A stretch of 64,000 nt of DNA from Homoserinimonas sedimenticola (GCF_026094475.1 NZ_JAPELL010000001.1:1326326-1390325), one strand, 5' to 3'. Counted from the stretch's first letter, positions 16,560 to 25,833 are shown. The notes: generated by a model from the letters alone, not told the origin. Translations and numbers: made by a program.

Positions 16560-17180
16560 TCAGCGGCCGAGCACCCGGGAGATGCCCTCCTCGCTCGCCC
16601 CCGCGACGCGCAAGCATGTGAGCGCGATACTCTCTGCGAGCCCGTTCGGCACCGCGTCATCCCTGCGCAGGGGGATGACGACCTCGACGAGCTGCATACA
16701 GCAGGCCCCCGCCAGTTCGGGATCCGCGCCGGGCGTGATGCGTGCGGCGAGGGCTGCGTAGACACCCATCAGTTCGGCGCGGGCCGCACGAAAGGGGGCG
16801 AACACCTCCGAACGGAGCTCCGGGGAGAGATACATGGTGCCGATGTTGTGGGGCTCCGCCAGCAACATGTCGACGTCGGAGCGCGCGAGCTCATAGAGGG
16901 CCACGACCGGATCGTCGGCGTCGAGATACTCGGCGGCGCGGTCGAGGGTGGGCGTGACGGATGCGTCGAGCAGGGCGAGCAGGATCTCCTCCTTGCCCGC
17001 GAAGTGGTAATACATGCTCGCCTGCCGCATGCCGGCACGCTCCGCGATCTGCCGCGTGCTCGTACCGGCGAAGCCGCGCTCGGAGAAGAGGGCGGCCGCA
17101 GCATCCAGGATCTCGGTGCGGGCGTCGACCTCCGGGCGCCCCGGCGTGATGCGGGGGCGCCCGACCGTCGGAGACGTCAT
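16560..17180 (-). CDS. TetR family regulator of the urea/guanidine operon
   Basis: The 206-residue protein has a TetR HTH (TEILDAAAALFSERGFAGTSTRQIAERAGMRQASMYYHFAGKEEIL) and a C-terminal helical domain (PHNIGTMYLSPELRSEVFAPFRAAR). ATG 17180 lies four bases after the allophanate hydrolase stop, so it is the last gene of the operon. TetR genes sit in this position in many UAAP/urea-carboxylase clusters. The two matching palindromes at 24022-24043 and 24213-24232, at the operon and transporter promoters, are the natural candidates for its operators. Confidence 0.88.
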   Translation of the reverse strand: MTSPTVGRPRITPGRPEVDARTEILDAAAALFSERGFAGTSTRQIAERAGMRQASMYYHFAGKEEILLALLDASVTPTLDRAAEYLDADDPVVALYELARSDVDMLLAEPHNIGTMYLSPELRSEVFAPFRAARAELMGVYAALAARITPGADPELAGACCMQLVEVVIPLRRDDAVPNGLAESIALTCLRVAGASEEGISRVLGR

Positions 17181-17184
17181 GCGA

Positions 17185-18870
17185 TTATTCTGCCCGCGAG
17201 GCCAGGTAGGCGCGCCAACCCCCGTGCGATGAGATGTCGTCGGTGCCCTCGAGTGCCACCGGTTCGGCGAGGAATCCCGCCACCGAGGTGCCGTCGTCGA
17301 GCAGCACCTGCCCGATCGCCATCGGCTGGGGCAGCGCCGCGACGAAGTTGCCGAAGCCGGATGCCGGCAGCGTCCACACCTCGCCCTCGATGGACGTCCC
17401 GCCCTCGTCCACGCGACGCAGGCCCGGCTTGGGCGGCACCGTCGGGAGGGCGTGGAGGCGGTAGCTGGGCGCCGTGCGCACGCGGGCGCGGAAGCGACCG
17501 CCTGCCGCGACGAGCTGGTGGTTGAGCGGCTGGCCCTCCAGGTGGGCCCCAACCACGAGCACGTCGAGCGGGGCATCGGCCACGAGCCTCCCCAGCTCGG
17601 CGAGGCGCCGATCGGTGAAGGCAGGGCCCGTGAACATGACCCCAAAGGGCACACCGTCGACCGCCCCGGCCGGCACGGCGAGCGAGGCGTAGTCGAGTAG
17701 GTTGGCGAAGTTCGTGAAGCGCCCCATGCGCGAGTTCGCCCCGATGGGGTCGGCCGCGACCTCGGCGAGGGTCGGATGCCACGTGGTCGTCGGTGTCAGC
17801 AGGGCGACGGTCCCCTCCAGCCTCCGCGCGCCCTCGAGCCCGAGTCGCTCGAGCTTCTCGCGGTCGCGGAACACCTCGACCGCGCTCGCGCTGTCGCCCC
17901 CGAGCACGATCTGCGCGACGGTCGGGTCGAGGTCGTTCCCCACCAGCTCGGGATGCTCGCGGATGAAGTCTCCGACGGCGGCCGTCCGCTCCGCCACGAA
18001 GGCGCCGCCGTAGAGCAGCTGGGCGGCGTCGAGCAGCGGGCTGATGTCGACCTCCACGATCTCGACGCCCGCCTGGGCGAGGCGCTCGACCGCGCGAGCG
18101 AAGGCATCCGCCCAGCCCTCGGCGAGCCCCTCCAGGTGCTCGGGCGTGGGGATTGCGACGCGGGGAGCCGCGTCCAGGCCGGGCTGCGCCACGGCGGTGC
18201 GGGCGAGGGGGTCGACGCCATCCGGACCCTCCATGATCTCGGCAGCGAGGCGCCCCAGCCGGAGGTCGCGGGCGAACACCGTCACGACGTCGATCGAGCG
18301 ACAGGCGGGCACGACGCCCGTCGTGGGGATGAGGCCCACGGTCGGCTTGACGCCGTAGAGCCCGTTGAGCGCGGCGGGCACCCGGCCGGAGCCCGCCGTG
18401 TCGGTGCCGAGCGCGATGTCAACGAAGCTCAGGGCGACCGCTACGGCCGAACCGGAGGATGACCCGCCCGAAATCCGGTCGGGCCGCCAGGCATTGCGCA
18501 CCGCACCGAAGGGACTGCGGGTGCCCACGAGCCCCGTCGCGAACTGGTCGAGGTTCGTCTTGCCGAGGATGACAGCACCTGCCGCCCGCAGGCGGGCGAC
18601 GGATGTCGCATCCTCTGCCGGCTCGTAAGAGTAGGCGGCGCTCCCGGCCGTTGTCGGCAGCCCCGCCACGTCGATGTTGTCCTTGACGGCGACGAGCACG
18701 CCCGCGAGCGGGAGCCGCTCCCCCGCCGCGGCCCGCGCGTCGACGGCCTCCGCGTCGGCGAGCACCTCCTCCTCGGAGCGCAGGGCGATCCACACCTCGG
18801 GCCGGTCGGCCTCCGCGATGCGGCGATAGGCCTCGCGCACCTTGGTACCGATATTCACTGCAACGTTCAT
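17185..18870 (-). CDS. atzF: allophanate hydrolase
   Basis: The 561-residue protein has an amidase-signature domain (~1-440) plus the C-terminal domain specific to AtzF-type allophanate hydrolases (LPTVPPKPGLRR to GWRAYLASRAE). The Ser-cisSer-Lys triad is visible: K63 in AVKDNIDVAG, S137 in SGGSSSGSA and S161 in DTAGSGRVPA. The reaction turns allophanate into CO2 and ammonia, completing urea or carboxyguanidine breakdown. The C-terminal domain may also remove carboxyl groups, as described for some homologues. It overlaps the carboxylase gene by 4 bp (ATGA). Confidence 0.92.
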   Translation of the reverse strand: MNVAVNIGTKVREAYRRIAEADRPEVWIALRSEEEVLADAEAVDARAAAGERLPLAGVLVAVKDNIDVAGLPTTAGSAAYSYEPAEDATSVARLRAAGAVILGKTNLDQFATGLVGTRSPFGAVRNAWRPDRISGGSSSGSAVAVALSFVDIALGTDTAGSGRVPAALNGLYGVKPTVGLIPTTGVVPACRSIDVVTVFARDLRLGRLAAEIMEGPDGVDPLARTAVAQPGLDAAPRVAIPTPEHLEGLAEGWADAFARAVERLAQAGVEIVEVDISPLLDAAQLLYGGAFVAERTAAVGDFIREHPELVGNDLDPTVAQIVLGGDSASAVEVFRDREKLERLGLEGARRLEGTVALLTPTTTWHPTLAEVAADPIGANSRMGRFTNFANLLDYASLAVPAGAVDGVPFGVMFTGPAFTDRRLAELGRLVADAPLDVLVVGAHLEGQPLNHQLVAAGGRFRARVRTAPSYRLHALPTVPPKPGLRRVDEGGTSIEGEVWTLPASGFGNFVAALPQPMAIGQVLLDDGTSVAGFLAEPVALEGTDDISSHGGWRAYLASRAE

Positions 18871-21800
18871 GACGCGACCTCCACGGCAGCCAGGATCTGA
18901 CCGGCGGCGACCTGCTCGCCGGGTTTCACATACACCTCGATGACGCGGCCGGTGGCCGGCGCGAGCACGGGGTTCTCCATCTTCATCGCCTCCAGCACAA
19001 CGAGCCGGTCATCCGCCTCGGTCCAGGACCCGACCTCGGTATCGACCTTCCACACGCTCGCCGCGAAGGGAGCCGTCACGGGCACGCAGCCCTCGGGGAT
19101 CACGACCTCGGCGGCAACCTCGGCGGGCTGGTCGTAGACGCGGTCGAACTCGCCGGCGGCGCGCCAGCGCTCCTTCTCCTCCTCGAAGGCGGCCCGCTGC
19201 GTCTGTTGGAAGGCCTCGATCGACTCGGCCTCACGCCCGAGGAACTCCTCGTACTCGGCGAGGGAGAAGCTGCCCTCCTCCGTGCGGAACTCGCCGCGAC
19301 CGGCATCCACTTCGGCCCGCAGCTCAAGCAGCTCCTCGGCCGACACCGGGTACCACTTGATGCGGTCGAAGGGGCGCAGCGCCCACGGATTCTCGTCGAT
19401 CAGGCCGCCGCGGCGGAAGGTGTTCCAGATCTGCACCGTGCGGCCCACGAACTGGTACCCGCCCGGTCCCTCCATGCCGTAGATGCACATGTAGGCGCCG
19501 CCGATTCCGACCGAGTTCTCGGCCGTCCAGGTGCGGGCGGGGTTGTACTTGGTCGTCACGAGCCGGTGACGCGGATCGACCGGGGTCGCTACGGGCGCGC
19601 CGAGGTACACATCGCCGAGCCCGAGCACGAGGTAGTCGGCGTCGAACACGATGTCCTTGACCTGATCGACCGTCTCGAGGCCGTTGACGCGGCGGATGAA
19701 CTCGATGTTCCACGGCGTCCAGGGGGCGTCGTCGCGCACGCTCGACATGTACCGCTCGATCGCCAGTCGCGTCGCGGGGTCATCCCACGAGAGCGGCAGG
19801 TGCACGATGCGCGATGGTACGACGAGCTCCCGTGTCGCGGGCAGCTCGCCCTCGATCTGCTGCAGCTCGTCGAGCAGGGTCGAGGCACGCAGCACGCTCG
19901 GGTCGGTCTGGATCTGCAGCGAACGGATGCCCGCTGTGATGTCCCGCACTCCCGTGATGCCGCGCGCGATGACCGCCTGCTCGAGCGCGTGCACGCGCAT
20001 CCGGAGTCCCAGGTCGAGGATGTTCTCGCCGTACTCGACGAGGATGTTGGCGTCGCCGTCGCGGCGATAGGTGACGGCGGGGGCGAGCACGGCGTCACCC
20101 TGGGTGATCGGCTCGCGCCGCGAGAGGATGCCGTCGTCACCGTCGCCCGCGCCCTGCCCGTGCACGAGGGCCGCCTGGAAGTCCCGCGCCGCCTCGTCGC
20201 GGATCGGCACGAAGCGAACCGTGTCGCCCGGGCGCAGCTGGCCGACCTTCCAGAACTCGGCGCTCGCGACGACCGCGGGGCAGACGAAGCCGCCGAGGCT
20301 CGGCCCGTCGAGGCCGAGGATGATGGGGGTGTCACCCGTGAAGTCGAGCGCCCCCACGGCGTAGGCGGTGTCGTGGATGTTGGAGGGGTGCAGGCCCGCC
20401 TCGCCGCCGTCCTCCCGCGCCCAGTTCGGCTTGGGCCCGCGCAGGCGCACGCCCGTGCGGGCCGACTGCACGTCGACCTCGTAGACGGCGCGGTAGAGCT
20501 CGTCGATGTCCTCGCGGGTGAAGAACTCGGGCGCGGCGTGCGGGCCCTCGGTCACGCCGATGACCCACTCGCGCGTGAGTCGGGGGCGGCGTTCCTCGGG
20601 CGTCGGGGCCGTGACGGCATCGGGCGCTGCGACACCGGGCCTCAGCACATCGCCCGCGACGAGGGCGCGGCCGCCGTGGCCGCCGAAGCCGCCCAGCGTG
20701 AAGGTCGAGGCGCTGCCGAGGTACTCGGGCACGTCGAAGCCGCCCTGCACCGCGAGGTAGGCGCGCATGCCGAGCGTGCTCGACCCCACGGCGACGACCG
20801 CCCCCGCGGGCACCGGCACGGGCTCCCACTGGGCGACGGGAGCGCCGTCGACCGTCACGGGAACCTCGGCGCCCGTGACGCAGATGACGCTCTCGGCGGA
20901 GAAGCGCAGGCGCGGCCCCGACATCGTGATCTCGAGCGCGGGCCCCTCGGCGGCGTTGCCGACCGCGAGGTTCGCCTCACGGAAGGATGCGGCATCCATG
21001 GGTCCCGACGGCGGCACGCCGACCTTCCACAGGCCGACCCGGCCCGGCAGGTCCTGCACGGTCGTCATGAGTCCCGGCACAAGCACGTCGATGCGCGCGT
21101 CGGGGTCGTCGGGTTCACCGAGGGTGCTCGTGTCGTGCTGCACGGCGCGCACCGCCGCGTTGCCACACAGGGCACGCAGCATCCCGAGGCCCGTGACGAT
21201 GCCGTCGATGCGGGTCTCGGCAAGCGCCTCGCCAAGACGATCGAGCGCCGCGTCGCGGTCCGCCGCGTGCACGATGACCTTCGCAAGCATGGGGTCGTAG
21301 TCGGGGGTGACCCGCAGGCCAGTCTCGATCCAGCCGTCGACGCGGATGCCCTCCCCCGCCGGGAACTCGGCACGCGTCACGAGCCCGGGCGAGGGTGCGA
21401 AACCGCGGGACGGGTCCTCCGCGTAGACGCGGGCCTCGAGCGCGTGGCCCTTCGGGGTGTGCGTCTCGAACAGCGCGGCATCCATCGCGGCCGCACCACC
21501 GCGCCCCAACTCCAGCATGAGCGCGACGAGGTCGACGCCGAAGACCGCCTCAGTCACGGGATGCTCGACCTGCAGTCGCGTGTTCATCTCAAGGAAGTAC
21601 GCCTCGCCGCGCTCGGGGTCGTAGATGAACTCGACCGTGCCGGCCGAGCGGTAGTTGACGGATGCTGCGAGCCGCCGCGCCGCGTCGTGCATGTCGCGGC
21701 GCACCGCCTCATCCAGTCCGGGAGCCGGCGCCTCCTCGATGACCTTCTGGTTGCGTCGCTGCAGTGAGCAGTCCCGGTCGCCGAAGATCGCGATGCGGCC

Positions 21801-22454
21801 CTCGCCGTCGCCGAACACCTGCACCTCTACGTGCCGGGCGCGCGTCACGAGCCGCTCCAGGAACACGCCGCCCGAGCCGAAGCTGCGCGCCGCCATCGCC
21901 GCGACGGCCGCATAACCCTCGCGCACATCCTCGACCGTGTGGCACACCTTCATGCCGATTCCGCCGCCGCCGCTCGTCGCCTTGAGCATGACGGGCAGCC
22001 CGATGCGCTCCGCCGCCGCGACCGCGTCCTCGGCATCCTCCAACAGGCCGGTGCCGGGGAGCATGGGAACGGATGCCGCCTCCGCCCGGCTGCGCGCCGT
22101 GTGCTTGAGCCCGAAGGTCTCGATCTGGGTGGGCGTCGGGCCGATCCAGGCGAGCCCCGCCGCCTCGACGGCGCGCGCGGCATCCACGTTCTCCGAGAGG
22201 AAGCCGTAGCCGGGGTGGATGGCGCCCGCGCCATGGGCGAGCGCCGCCTCGATGACGGCGTCGATGCGCAGGTACGACTCGGCGGCGGGTGCGGGGCCGA
22301 GCCGCACCGCGACATCCGCCTCACGAACGTGCGGTGCGGCACGGTCGGCATCGGAGTACACCGCGACGGTGCGCAGTCCAAGTTCCTTCGCCGAGCGGAT
22401 GATGCGGCGGGCGATCTCGCCGCGGTTGGCAACGAGGACGGTGTCGAAGGTCAC
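18867..22454 (-). CDS. biotin-dependent urea/guanidine carboxylase
   Basis: The 1195-residue enzyme has biotin carboxylase at ~1-450 (VLVANRGEIARRI; glycine loop SGGGGIGM; EMNTRLQVEHPVTE). A KipA-like carboxyltransferase part starts at VLVPGLMTTVQDLPGR, and a KipI-like part covers VTYRRDGDANILVEYG to NTFRRGGLIDENPWALRPFDRIKWYPV. A C-terminal biotin-carrier domain ends the protein (VVLEAMKMEN, Lys biotinylated). The family carboxylates urea to allophanate. Members linked to UAAP1/2 mostly carboxylate guanidine instead. The carboxyltransferase reads GALDFTGD; whether that Asp is the published substrate-selecting position needs alignment. GTG 22454 has AAGGAG upstream and overlaps the UAAP2 stop. 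Confidence 0.92.
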   Translation of the reverse strand: MTFDTVLVANRGEIARRIIRSAKELGLRTVAVYSDADRAAPHVREADVAVRLGPAPAAESYLRIDAVIEAALAHGAGAIHPGYGFLSENVDAARAVEAAGLAWIGPTPTQIETFGLKHTARSRAEAASVPMLPGTGLLEDAEDAVAAAERIGLPVMLKATSGGGGIGMKVCHTVEDVREGYAAVAAMAARSFGSGGVFLERLVTRARHVEVQVFGDGEGRIAIFGDRDCSLQRRNQKVIEEAPAPGLDEAVRRDMHDAARRLAASVNYRSAGTVEFIYDPERGEAYFLEMNTRLQVEHPVTEAVFGVDLVALMLELGRGGAAAMDAALFETHTPKGHALEARVYAEDPSRGFAPSPGLVTRAEFPAGEGIRVDGWIETGLRVTPDYDPMLAKVIVHAADRDAALDRLGEALAETRIDGIVTGLGMLRALCGNAAVRAVQHDTSTLGEPDDPDARIDVLVPGLMTTVQDLPGRVGLWKVGVPPSGPMDAASFREANLAVGNAAEGPALEITMSGPRLRFSAESVICVTGAEVPVTVDGAPVAQWEPVPVPAGAVVAVGSSTLGMRAYLAVQGGFDVPEYLGSASTFTLGGFGGHGGRALVAGDVLRPGVAAPDAVTAPTPEERRPRLTREWVIGVTEGPHAAPEFFTREDIDELYRAVYEVDVQSARTGVRLRGPKPNWAREDGGEAGLHPSNIHDTAYAVGALDFTGDTPIILGLDGPSLGGFVCPAVVASAEFWKVGQLRPGDTVRFVPIRDEAARDFQAALVHGQGAGDGDDGILSRREPITQGDAVLAPAVTYRRDGDANILVEYGENILDLGLRMRVHALEQAVIARGITGVRDITAGIRSLQIQTDPSVLRASTLLDELQQIEGELPATRELVVPSRIVHLPLSWDDPATRLAIERYMSSVRDDAPWTPWNIEFIRRVNGLETVDQVKDIVFDADYLVLGLGDVYLGAPVATPVDPRHRLVTTKYNPARTWTAENSVGIGGAYMCIYGMEGPGGYQFVGRTVQIWNTFRRGGLIDENPWALRPFDRIKWYPVSAEELLELRAEVDAGRGEFRTEEGSFSLAEYEEFLGREAESIEAFQQTQRAAFEEEKERWRAAGEFDRVYDQPAEVAAEVVIPEGCVPVTAPFAASVWKVDTEVGSWTEADDRLVVLEAMKMENPVLAPATGRVIEVYVKPGEQVAAGQILAAVEVAS

Positions 22455-23149
22455 TGGCCCTCTCCTTCCGGGCGGGTGACGATCGCCCGGAGGGGGGTCA
22501 CGTTGAAGTCGTTGCAGGGGTTGTTCATCTGCGGGCAGTTGGAGATGACGACGATCACGTCGCGCTCCGCCCGGCAGGCGACGCGGCGACCAGGCGCGCT
22601 CATGCCGTCCACGATGCCGAGCGCGCCATCCGCCTCGACGGGCACGTTCATGAACCAGTTCAGGTTGGAGACGAGGTCGCGCGCACCGAGCCCCCACTTG
22701 GCGCCCTCGTAGAGGAAGTTCTCGCGGCAGGCGTGCTGATAGGCGGTGTGGTGCCCGTAGCGCAGCGTGTTGGACTCCTTGCTGCAGGCGCCGCCGATCG
22801 TGTCCTGCCGGTCGATCTCGTTGCCGACGACGGTCATGAGGGGCCGGCCCAGATTGGAGCGCAGCACGGTGCCCGTCGTGACGTAGGCGTTGCCCTGCCA
22901 CGCGAGCGTGTCGGGCACGCTGTAGCGCTCGGATGTGTCATCCGCCGCGAAGATGAGGCAGTCGCCAGACTGGTTGCCGCCCACGTCGACGAGCGTGAAG
23001 ACGCAGCCGGCGGGCACGATCGCCGACCAGGATGCGCGCGGCGCGATCGCGTCGTCTGTCACGATCTCGCCGGCGACGAAGGGCTCCGACCATTCGAGCG
23101 GAGAGCCCTCGGCGTAGACCGGGCGCGGGGGAACGGTGGTGGTGACCAT
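22451..23149 (-). CDS. urea amidolyase-associated protein UAAP2 (carboxyguanidine deiminase subunit, DUF1989)
   Basis: The 232-residue DUF1989 protein has the family's conserved core: SAIVPAGCVFTLVDVGGNQSGDCLIF, TLRYGHHTAYQHACRENFL and NLNWFMNVPVEADG, then NCPQMNNPCNDFN with two conserved cysteines. UAAP1/UAAP2 pairs were named from linkage to urea carboxylase. They have since been shown in other bacteria to be the two subunits of carboxyguanidine deiminase, converting carboxyguanidine to allophanate. ATG 23149 is 11 bp after UAAP1. Downstream it overlaps the carboxylase by 4 bp, so stoichiometric co-expression is expected. Confidence 0.88.
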   Translation of the reverse strand: MVTTTVPPRPVYAEGSPLEWSEPFVAGEIVTDDAIAPRASWSAIVPAGCVFTLVDVGGNQSGDCLIFAADDTSERYSVPDTLAWQGNAYVTTGTVLRSNLGRPLMTVVGNEIDRQDTIGGACSKESNTLRYGHHTAYQHACRENFLYEGAKWGLGARDLVSNLNWFMNVPVEADGALGIVDGMSAPGRRVACRAERDVIVVISNCPQMNNPCNDFNVTPLRAIVTRPEGEGQ

Positions 23150-23160
23150 GGGGTGTCCTC

Positions 23161-24012
23161 TCAGAGTCCGGCGAGCTCGGCGTAGGCGATCGAGTTGAGA
23201 TAGGCGCGCTCCCGCTCGGGGCTCGCGTCGTAGTGCGGGTCGCCGGCGCGGGTCGGCCGCTCGCGCCAGGCGTGCACCCGCAGGGGCGTCGCGATGTAGT
23301 CGGGGCGGGGGTCGCGCGGGTGGGGCGCGTTCGCAATCAGCACGATGAGGGGGAGCTCGGCGAGCAGGTCCACGCGCGTGCCGGCCCCTGCCGATCCGGT
23401 CCACTCCAGCGAGCCGTCGTCCGCGACGCGCACGCCCTTGAAGAAGGATGCCGCGGGCGGCAGGTCGCGGCGGGTGAGCCCGTGCTTGCTCGCGGCCATG
23501 CGCAGCAGCGCGTGCCCGGAGGGCGTCGGGCCCTCGGGGGTGGCATCGCCGTACTTCTGCTCGTTCCACGCGTCACCGGATGCGCCGCACAGCGCATCGT
23601 GGCTGCCGGAGGTGTCGTCGACGATCGTCGCGAGCACGCGCCCGTCGCCCGAGAGCAGCGGATGCCCCGCCCCCAGGTAGGCCTGCCACGGGATCTTCTG
23701 CGTATCGGCGATGTTGAGGCGCTCGCCCGTGTTGAGTGCGTTGACGACGACGACACTGGCAGACGCGTCGCCCTCGACATCCTCGAGGCGGATGCGCGTG
23801 CCGCGCGCCACCCGCAGGTGCGTGTAGCCCCCGGGGGCGACCGTCTCCGCCCACAGCAGGGCGGCGGGGTCGACTCCCTCGGGCGGGGTCGGAGTCGTGG
23901 ATGCCGGCAGCTCGGGCATCCACGGCGAGCGCGTAGTGCGGGCGCGGGCGTCGGAGCGGGCGGCGCCCACGCTGCCGAGAGTGGCCATTCGTGCGGTGTT
24001 GTCGGTCGCCAT
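23161..24012 (-). CDS. urea amidolyase-associated protein UAAP1 (carboxyguanidine deiminase subunit, DUF1989)
   Basis: This 283-residue DUF1989 protein is the first gene of the operon. Core segments are ETVAPGGYTHLRVARGTRIRLEDVEGDASASVVVVNAL, NIADTQKIPWQAYLGAGHPLLSG, DALCGASGD and FKGVRVADDG. The N-terminal ~45 residues are low in conservation. ATG 24012 has GGGGAC a few bases upstream. An operator-like palindrome lies at 24022-24043, only 10 bp upstream of the start, where a bound repressor would block transcription. It pairs with UAAP2 as the presumed carboxyguanidine deiminase. Confidence 0.88.
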   Translation of the reverse strand: MATDNTARMATLGSVGAARSDARARTTRSPWMPELPASTTPTPPEGVDPAALLWAETVAPGGYTHLRVARGTRIRLEDVEGDASASVVVVNALNTGERLNIADTQKIPWQAYLGAGHPLLSGDGRVLATIVDDTSGSHDALCGASGDAWNEQKYGDATPEGPTPSGHALLRMAASKHGLTRRDLPPAASFFKGVRVADDGSLEWTGSAGAGTRVDLLAELPLIVLIANAPHPRDPRPDYIATPLRVHAWRERPTRAGDPHYDASPERERAYLNSIAYAELAGL

Positions 24013-24021
24013 GCCGTCCCC

Positions 24022-24043
24022 ATTTCTGTCGGTCGACAGAAAT
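24022..24043. promoter_or_regulatory. operator-like palindrome at the UAAP1 promoter
   Basis: Perfect 9-bp arms ATTTCTGTC and GACAGAAAT are separated by GGTC. The pattern TTTCTRTC-N4-GAYAGAAA recurs at 24213-24232 before the divergent symporter gene and was not noticed elsewhere in the window. A TetR gene ends the operon, so this is most likely its binding site. Confidence 0.75.
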
Positions 24044-24212
24044 AAGACCAGCGGGGCGTTTCGCGGATGTTTCTCCAGCGCTACAGCTCGCGAAACCCTC
24101 CCCCGAGGGCCGGTCTCGCGCCGATTCCGCCGCCCCGAGCATCCGTTCGTGAATTCACACGTTCGATACATGACGGAAAACGCGGAGTGCACCTTGGGGG
24201 GCCAGCATCGGC

Positions 24213-24232
24213 TTTCTATCACCCGATAGAAA
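24213..24232. promoter_or_regulatory. operator-like palindrome at the SSS symporter promoter
   Basis: Perfect 8-bp arms TTTCTATC and GATAGAAA flank ACCC, 22 bp before the symporter start. It matches the palindrome at 24022-24043 in arm sequence (one compensated difference) and in spacer length. Joint control of uptake and degradation by one regulator is inferred. Confidence 0.75.
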
Positions 24233-24254
24233 TCACAATCCGCATGGGAGCATC

Positions 24255-25778
24255 ATGGTCATCCTCGGAGTGGGCATCACCGTTCTCGCCGTCCTCATCG
24301 TCGGCGTCCTCGTCGCGAAGAAGGTCGACGGCGACAGCGACAACTTCCTCGTCGCCGGCCGACGACTGGGCGTCCCGCTCGTGGCCGTCTCCCTCGCCGC
24401 AGCTGCGGTCGACGCCAATGCGACGGTCGGCAACACCGACCTCACCGCCGACTTCGGCTTCTGGGCGGGCGCCTCGCTCGCCCTCGGCCTCGCGATCTGC
24501 CTCCTGCTCGCGGGCCTGTTTCTGGCGAAGCCCCTCAACGCCATGAGGCTCTACACGTTGGGCGACTTCTTCCGGGTGCGCTACGGCCGCGGCACCGAGG
24601 TGGTCGCGAGCGTCATCATGGCCTTTGCCTTCACGATCCTCCTCGCCGGCAACCTCGTCGCCTGCGGCTTCCTCATGGAACGGTTCGCGAACATCCCCTA
24701 CGCCTGGGGCATCGTGCTCACGGTCACCCTCGTGCTCGCCTACACGATCGCGGGCGGACTGTTCTCGGACGCCTACACGGCCGCCATCCAGACGACCATC
24801 ACGGTCATCGCGTCGATCGCCTTGCTTGTCTGGACCGCGATGTCGTTCGGCATCGTCATCCCCGAGGGCATGGGGCCCTTCGACCTCGGTCAGCTGACGG
24901 ATTCCGCGCAGGGCGCCCCCATCAACTGGGCAACTCTCGTCGCGCTCGGCATCGGCGATCTCGTGGCGATCGACTTCATGCAGCGCATCTTCGGCGCCCG
25001 CACCCCGCAGATCGCCCGCCGCTCCTGCTTCACGGCCGCGGCCCTCACGGCCGTCGTCGGCACGATCTTCGCCCTCGTCGCCCTCACGGCCTCCGCCGTG
25101 CTCGGCCTCACGGCGGCTGACGGCCCCGTGCTCTACCAGCTGCTCGATGGCTGGGCGCCGCCGCTCCTGTCGATCGTCGTGCTCTCGGGCATCGTCGCGG
25201 CATCCTTCTCGACGGCATCCGGTGCGATCCTCGCGACCTCCGCCGTGATCGTGCGCAACATCTTCCGCCGTCGCCGCTCGACCGACCCCTCGGTGCGCGA
25301 CCGCCTGCTCACCTGGACCCGCGCCGCGATGGTGCCGATCGTGGTGATCGGCGCGTTCCTCGCGATCCAGGTCAGCCAGACAGGCATCCTGCTCACGCTC
25401 GCCTTCGACCTCATGCTCGCCTGCCTCGCGGGCCCCTTCATCGCGGGTGTCTTCTGGCGGCGCCCCGGCCTCGTCGCGGCCCTCGTGTCGGCGATCTTCG
25501 GCTTCGTGCTCCGCATCGTGTTCCTCGCGCTGCAGCCGACCCTCTACGGGGTGCCGAACGACATCCTCTACGTGCCCAACACGATCGCCACGGTCGACTT
25601 CGACGGCTGGGCGACGCTCCTCGCGGCCGCCGCAAGCTTCACGCTCTTCGTCATCATGTCGTGGCTCACGCCGCGCACGCAGGCGGAGCTGGATGACGAG
25701 CTGGCCACCCTCGACGACCTGCGGGCCGAGCAGTCGCGCGTGATCGACGACGAGGAGCGGATGCCCGCCGCGGTGTGA
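24255..25778 (+). CDS. sodium:solute symporter (SSS family)
   Basis: The 507-residue protein has about 13 hydrophobic helices and SSS-family features. The N-terminal DNFLVAGRRLGVPLVAVSLAAAAVDANATVGN is the typical start, and TLGDFFRVRYGRG and YTIAGGLFSDAYTAAIQT match the family signature. The C-terminal cytoplasmic tail is acidic. Related permeases carry proline, pantothenate, urea or other small solutes with Na+. Divergence from the UAAP operon and a shared palindrome suggest it imports the same nitrogen compound (urea, guanidine or an allied molecule). GGGAG lies upstream of ATG 24255. Confidence 0.9.
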   Translation: MVILGVGITVLAVLIVGVLVAKKVDGDSDNFLVAGRRLGVPLVAVSLAAAAVDANATVGNTDLTADFGFWAGASLALGLAICLLLAGLFLAKPLNAMRLYTLGDFFRVRYGRGTEVVASVIMAFAFTILLAGNLVACGFLMERFANIPYAWGIVLTVTLVLAYTIAGGLFSDAYTAAIQTTITVIASIALLVWTAMSFGIVIPEGMGPFDLGQLTDSAQGAPINWATLVALGIGDLVAIDFMQRIFGARTPQIARRSCFTAAALTAVVGTIFALVALTASAVLGLTAADGPVLYQLLDGWAPPLLSIVVLSGIVAASFSTASGAILATSAVIVRNIFRRRRSTDPSVRDRLLTWTRAAMVPIVVIGAFLAIQVSQTGILLTLAFDLMLACLAGPFIAGVFWRRPGLVAALVSAIFGFVLRIVFLALQPTLYGVPNDILYVPNTIATVDFDGWATLLAAAASFTLFVIMSWLTPRTQAELDDELATLDDLRAEQSRVIDDEERMPAAV

Positions 25779-25790
25779 GGCGGGCGCTGG

Positions 25791-25815
25791 ACGGCCCTGT
25801 CGAGTCGTCGCGTAA
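25791..25815. repeat. 25-bp direct repeat, left copy
   Basis: The 25-bp stretch starting ACGGCCCTGTCGAG and ending CGTCGCGTAA recurs at 26695-26719 with one mismatch (T/G). The two copies flank the DUF1206 gene, each lying before a coding gene on the plus strand. This copy ends 18 bp before its gene start, so it could hold promoter sequence. Confidence 0.8.
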
Positions 25816-25833
25816 CGGGCCTATCGTGAAGCC

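Noticed and set aside
19206-21767. 853-codon open frame antisense to the carboxylase
   Set aside because: It is a by-product of GC-rich codon bias on the opposite strand; no domain, and the sense strand carries clear biotin-carboxylase and carboxyltransferase motifs.
24013-24254. Guanidine-I (ykkC) riboswitch before UAAP1 or the symporter
   Set aside because: No conserved ykkC core could be recognised on either strand; two palindromes for a repressor explain the region better.
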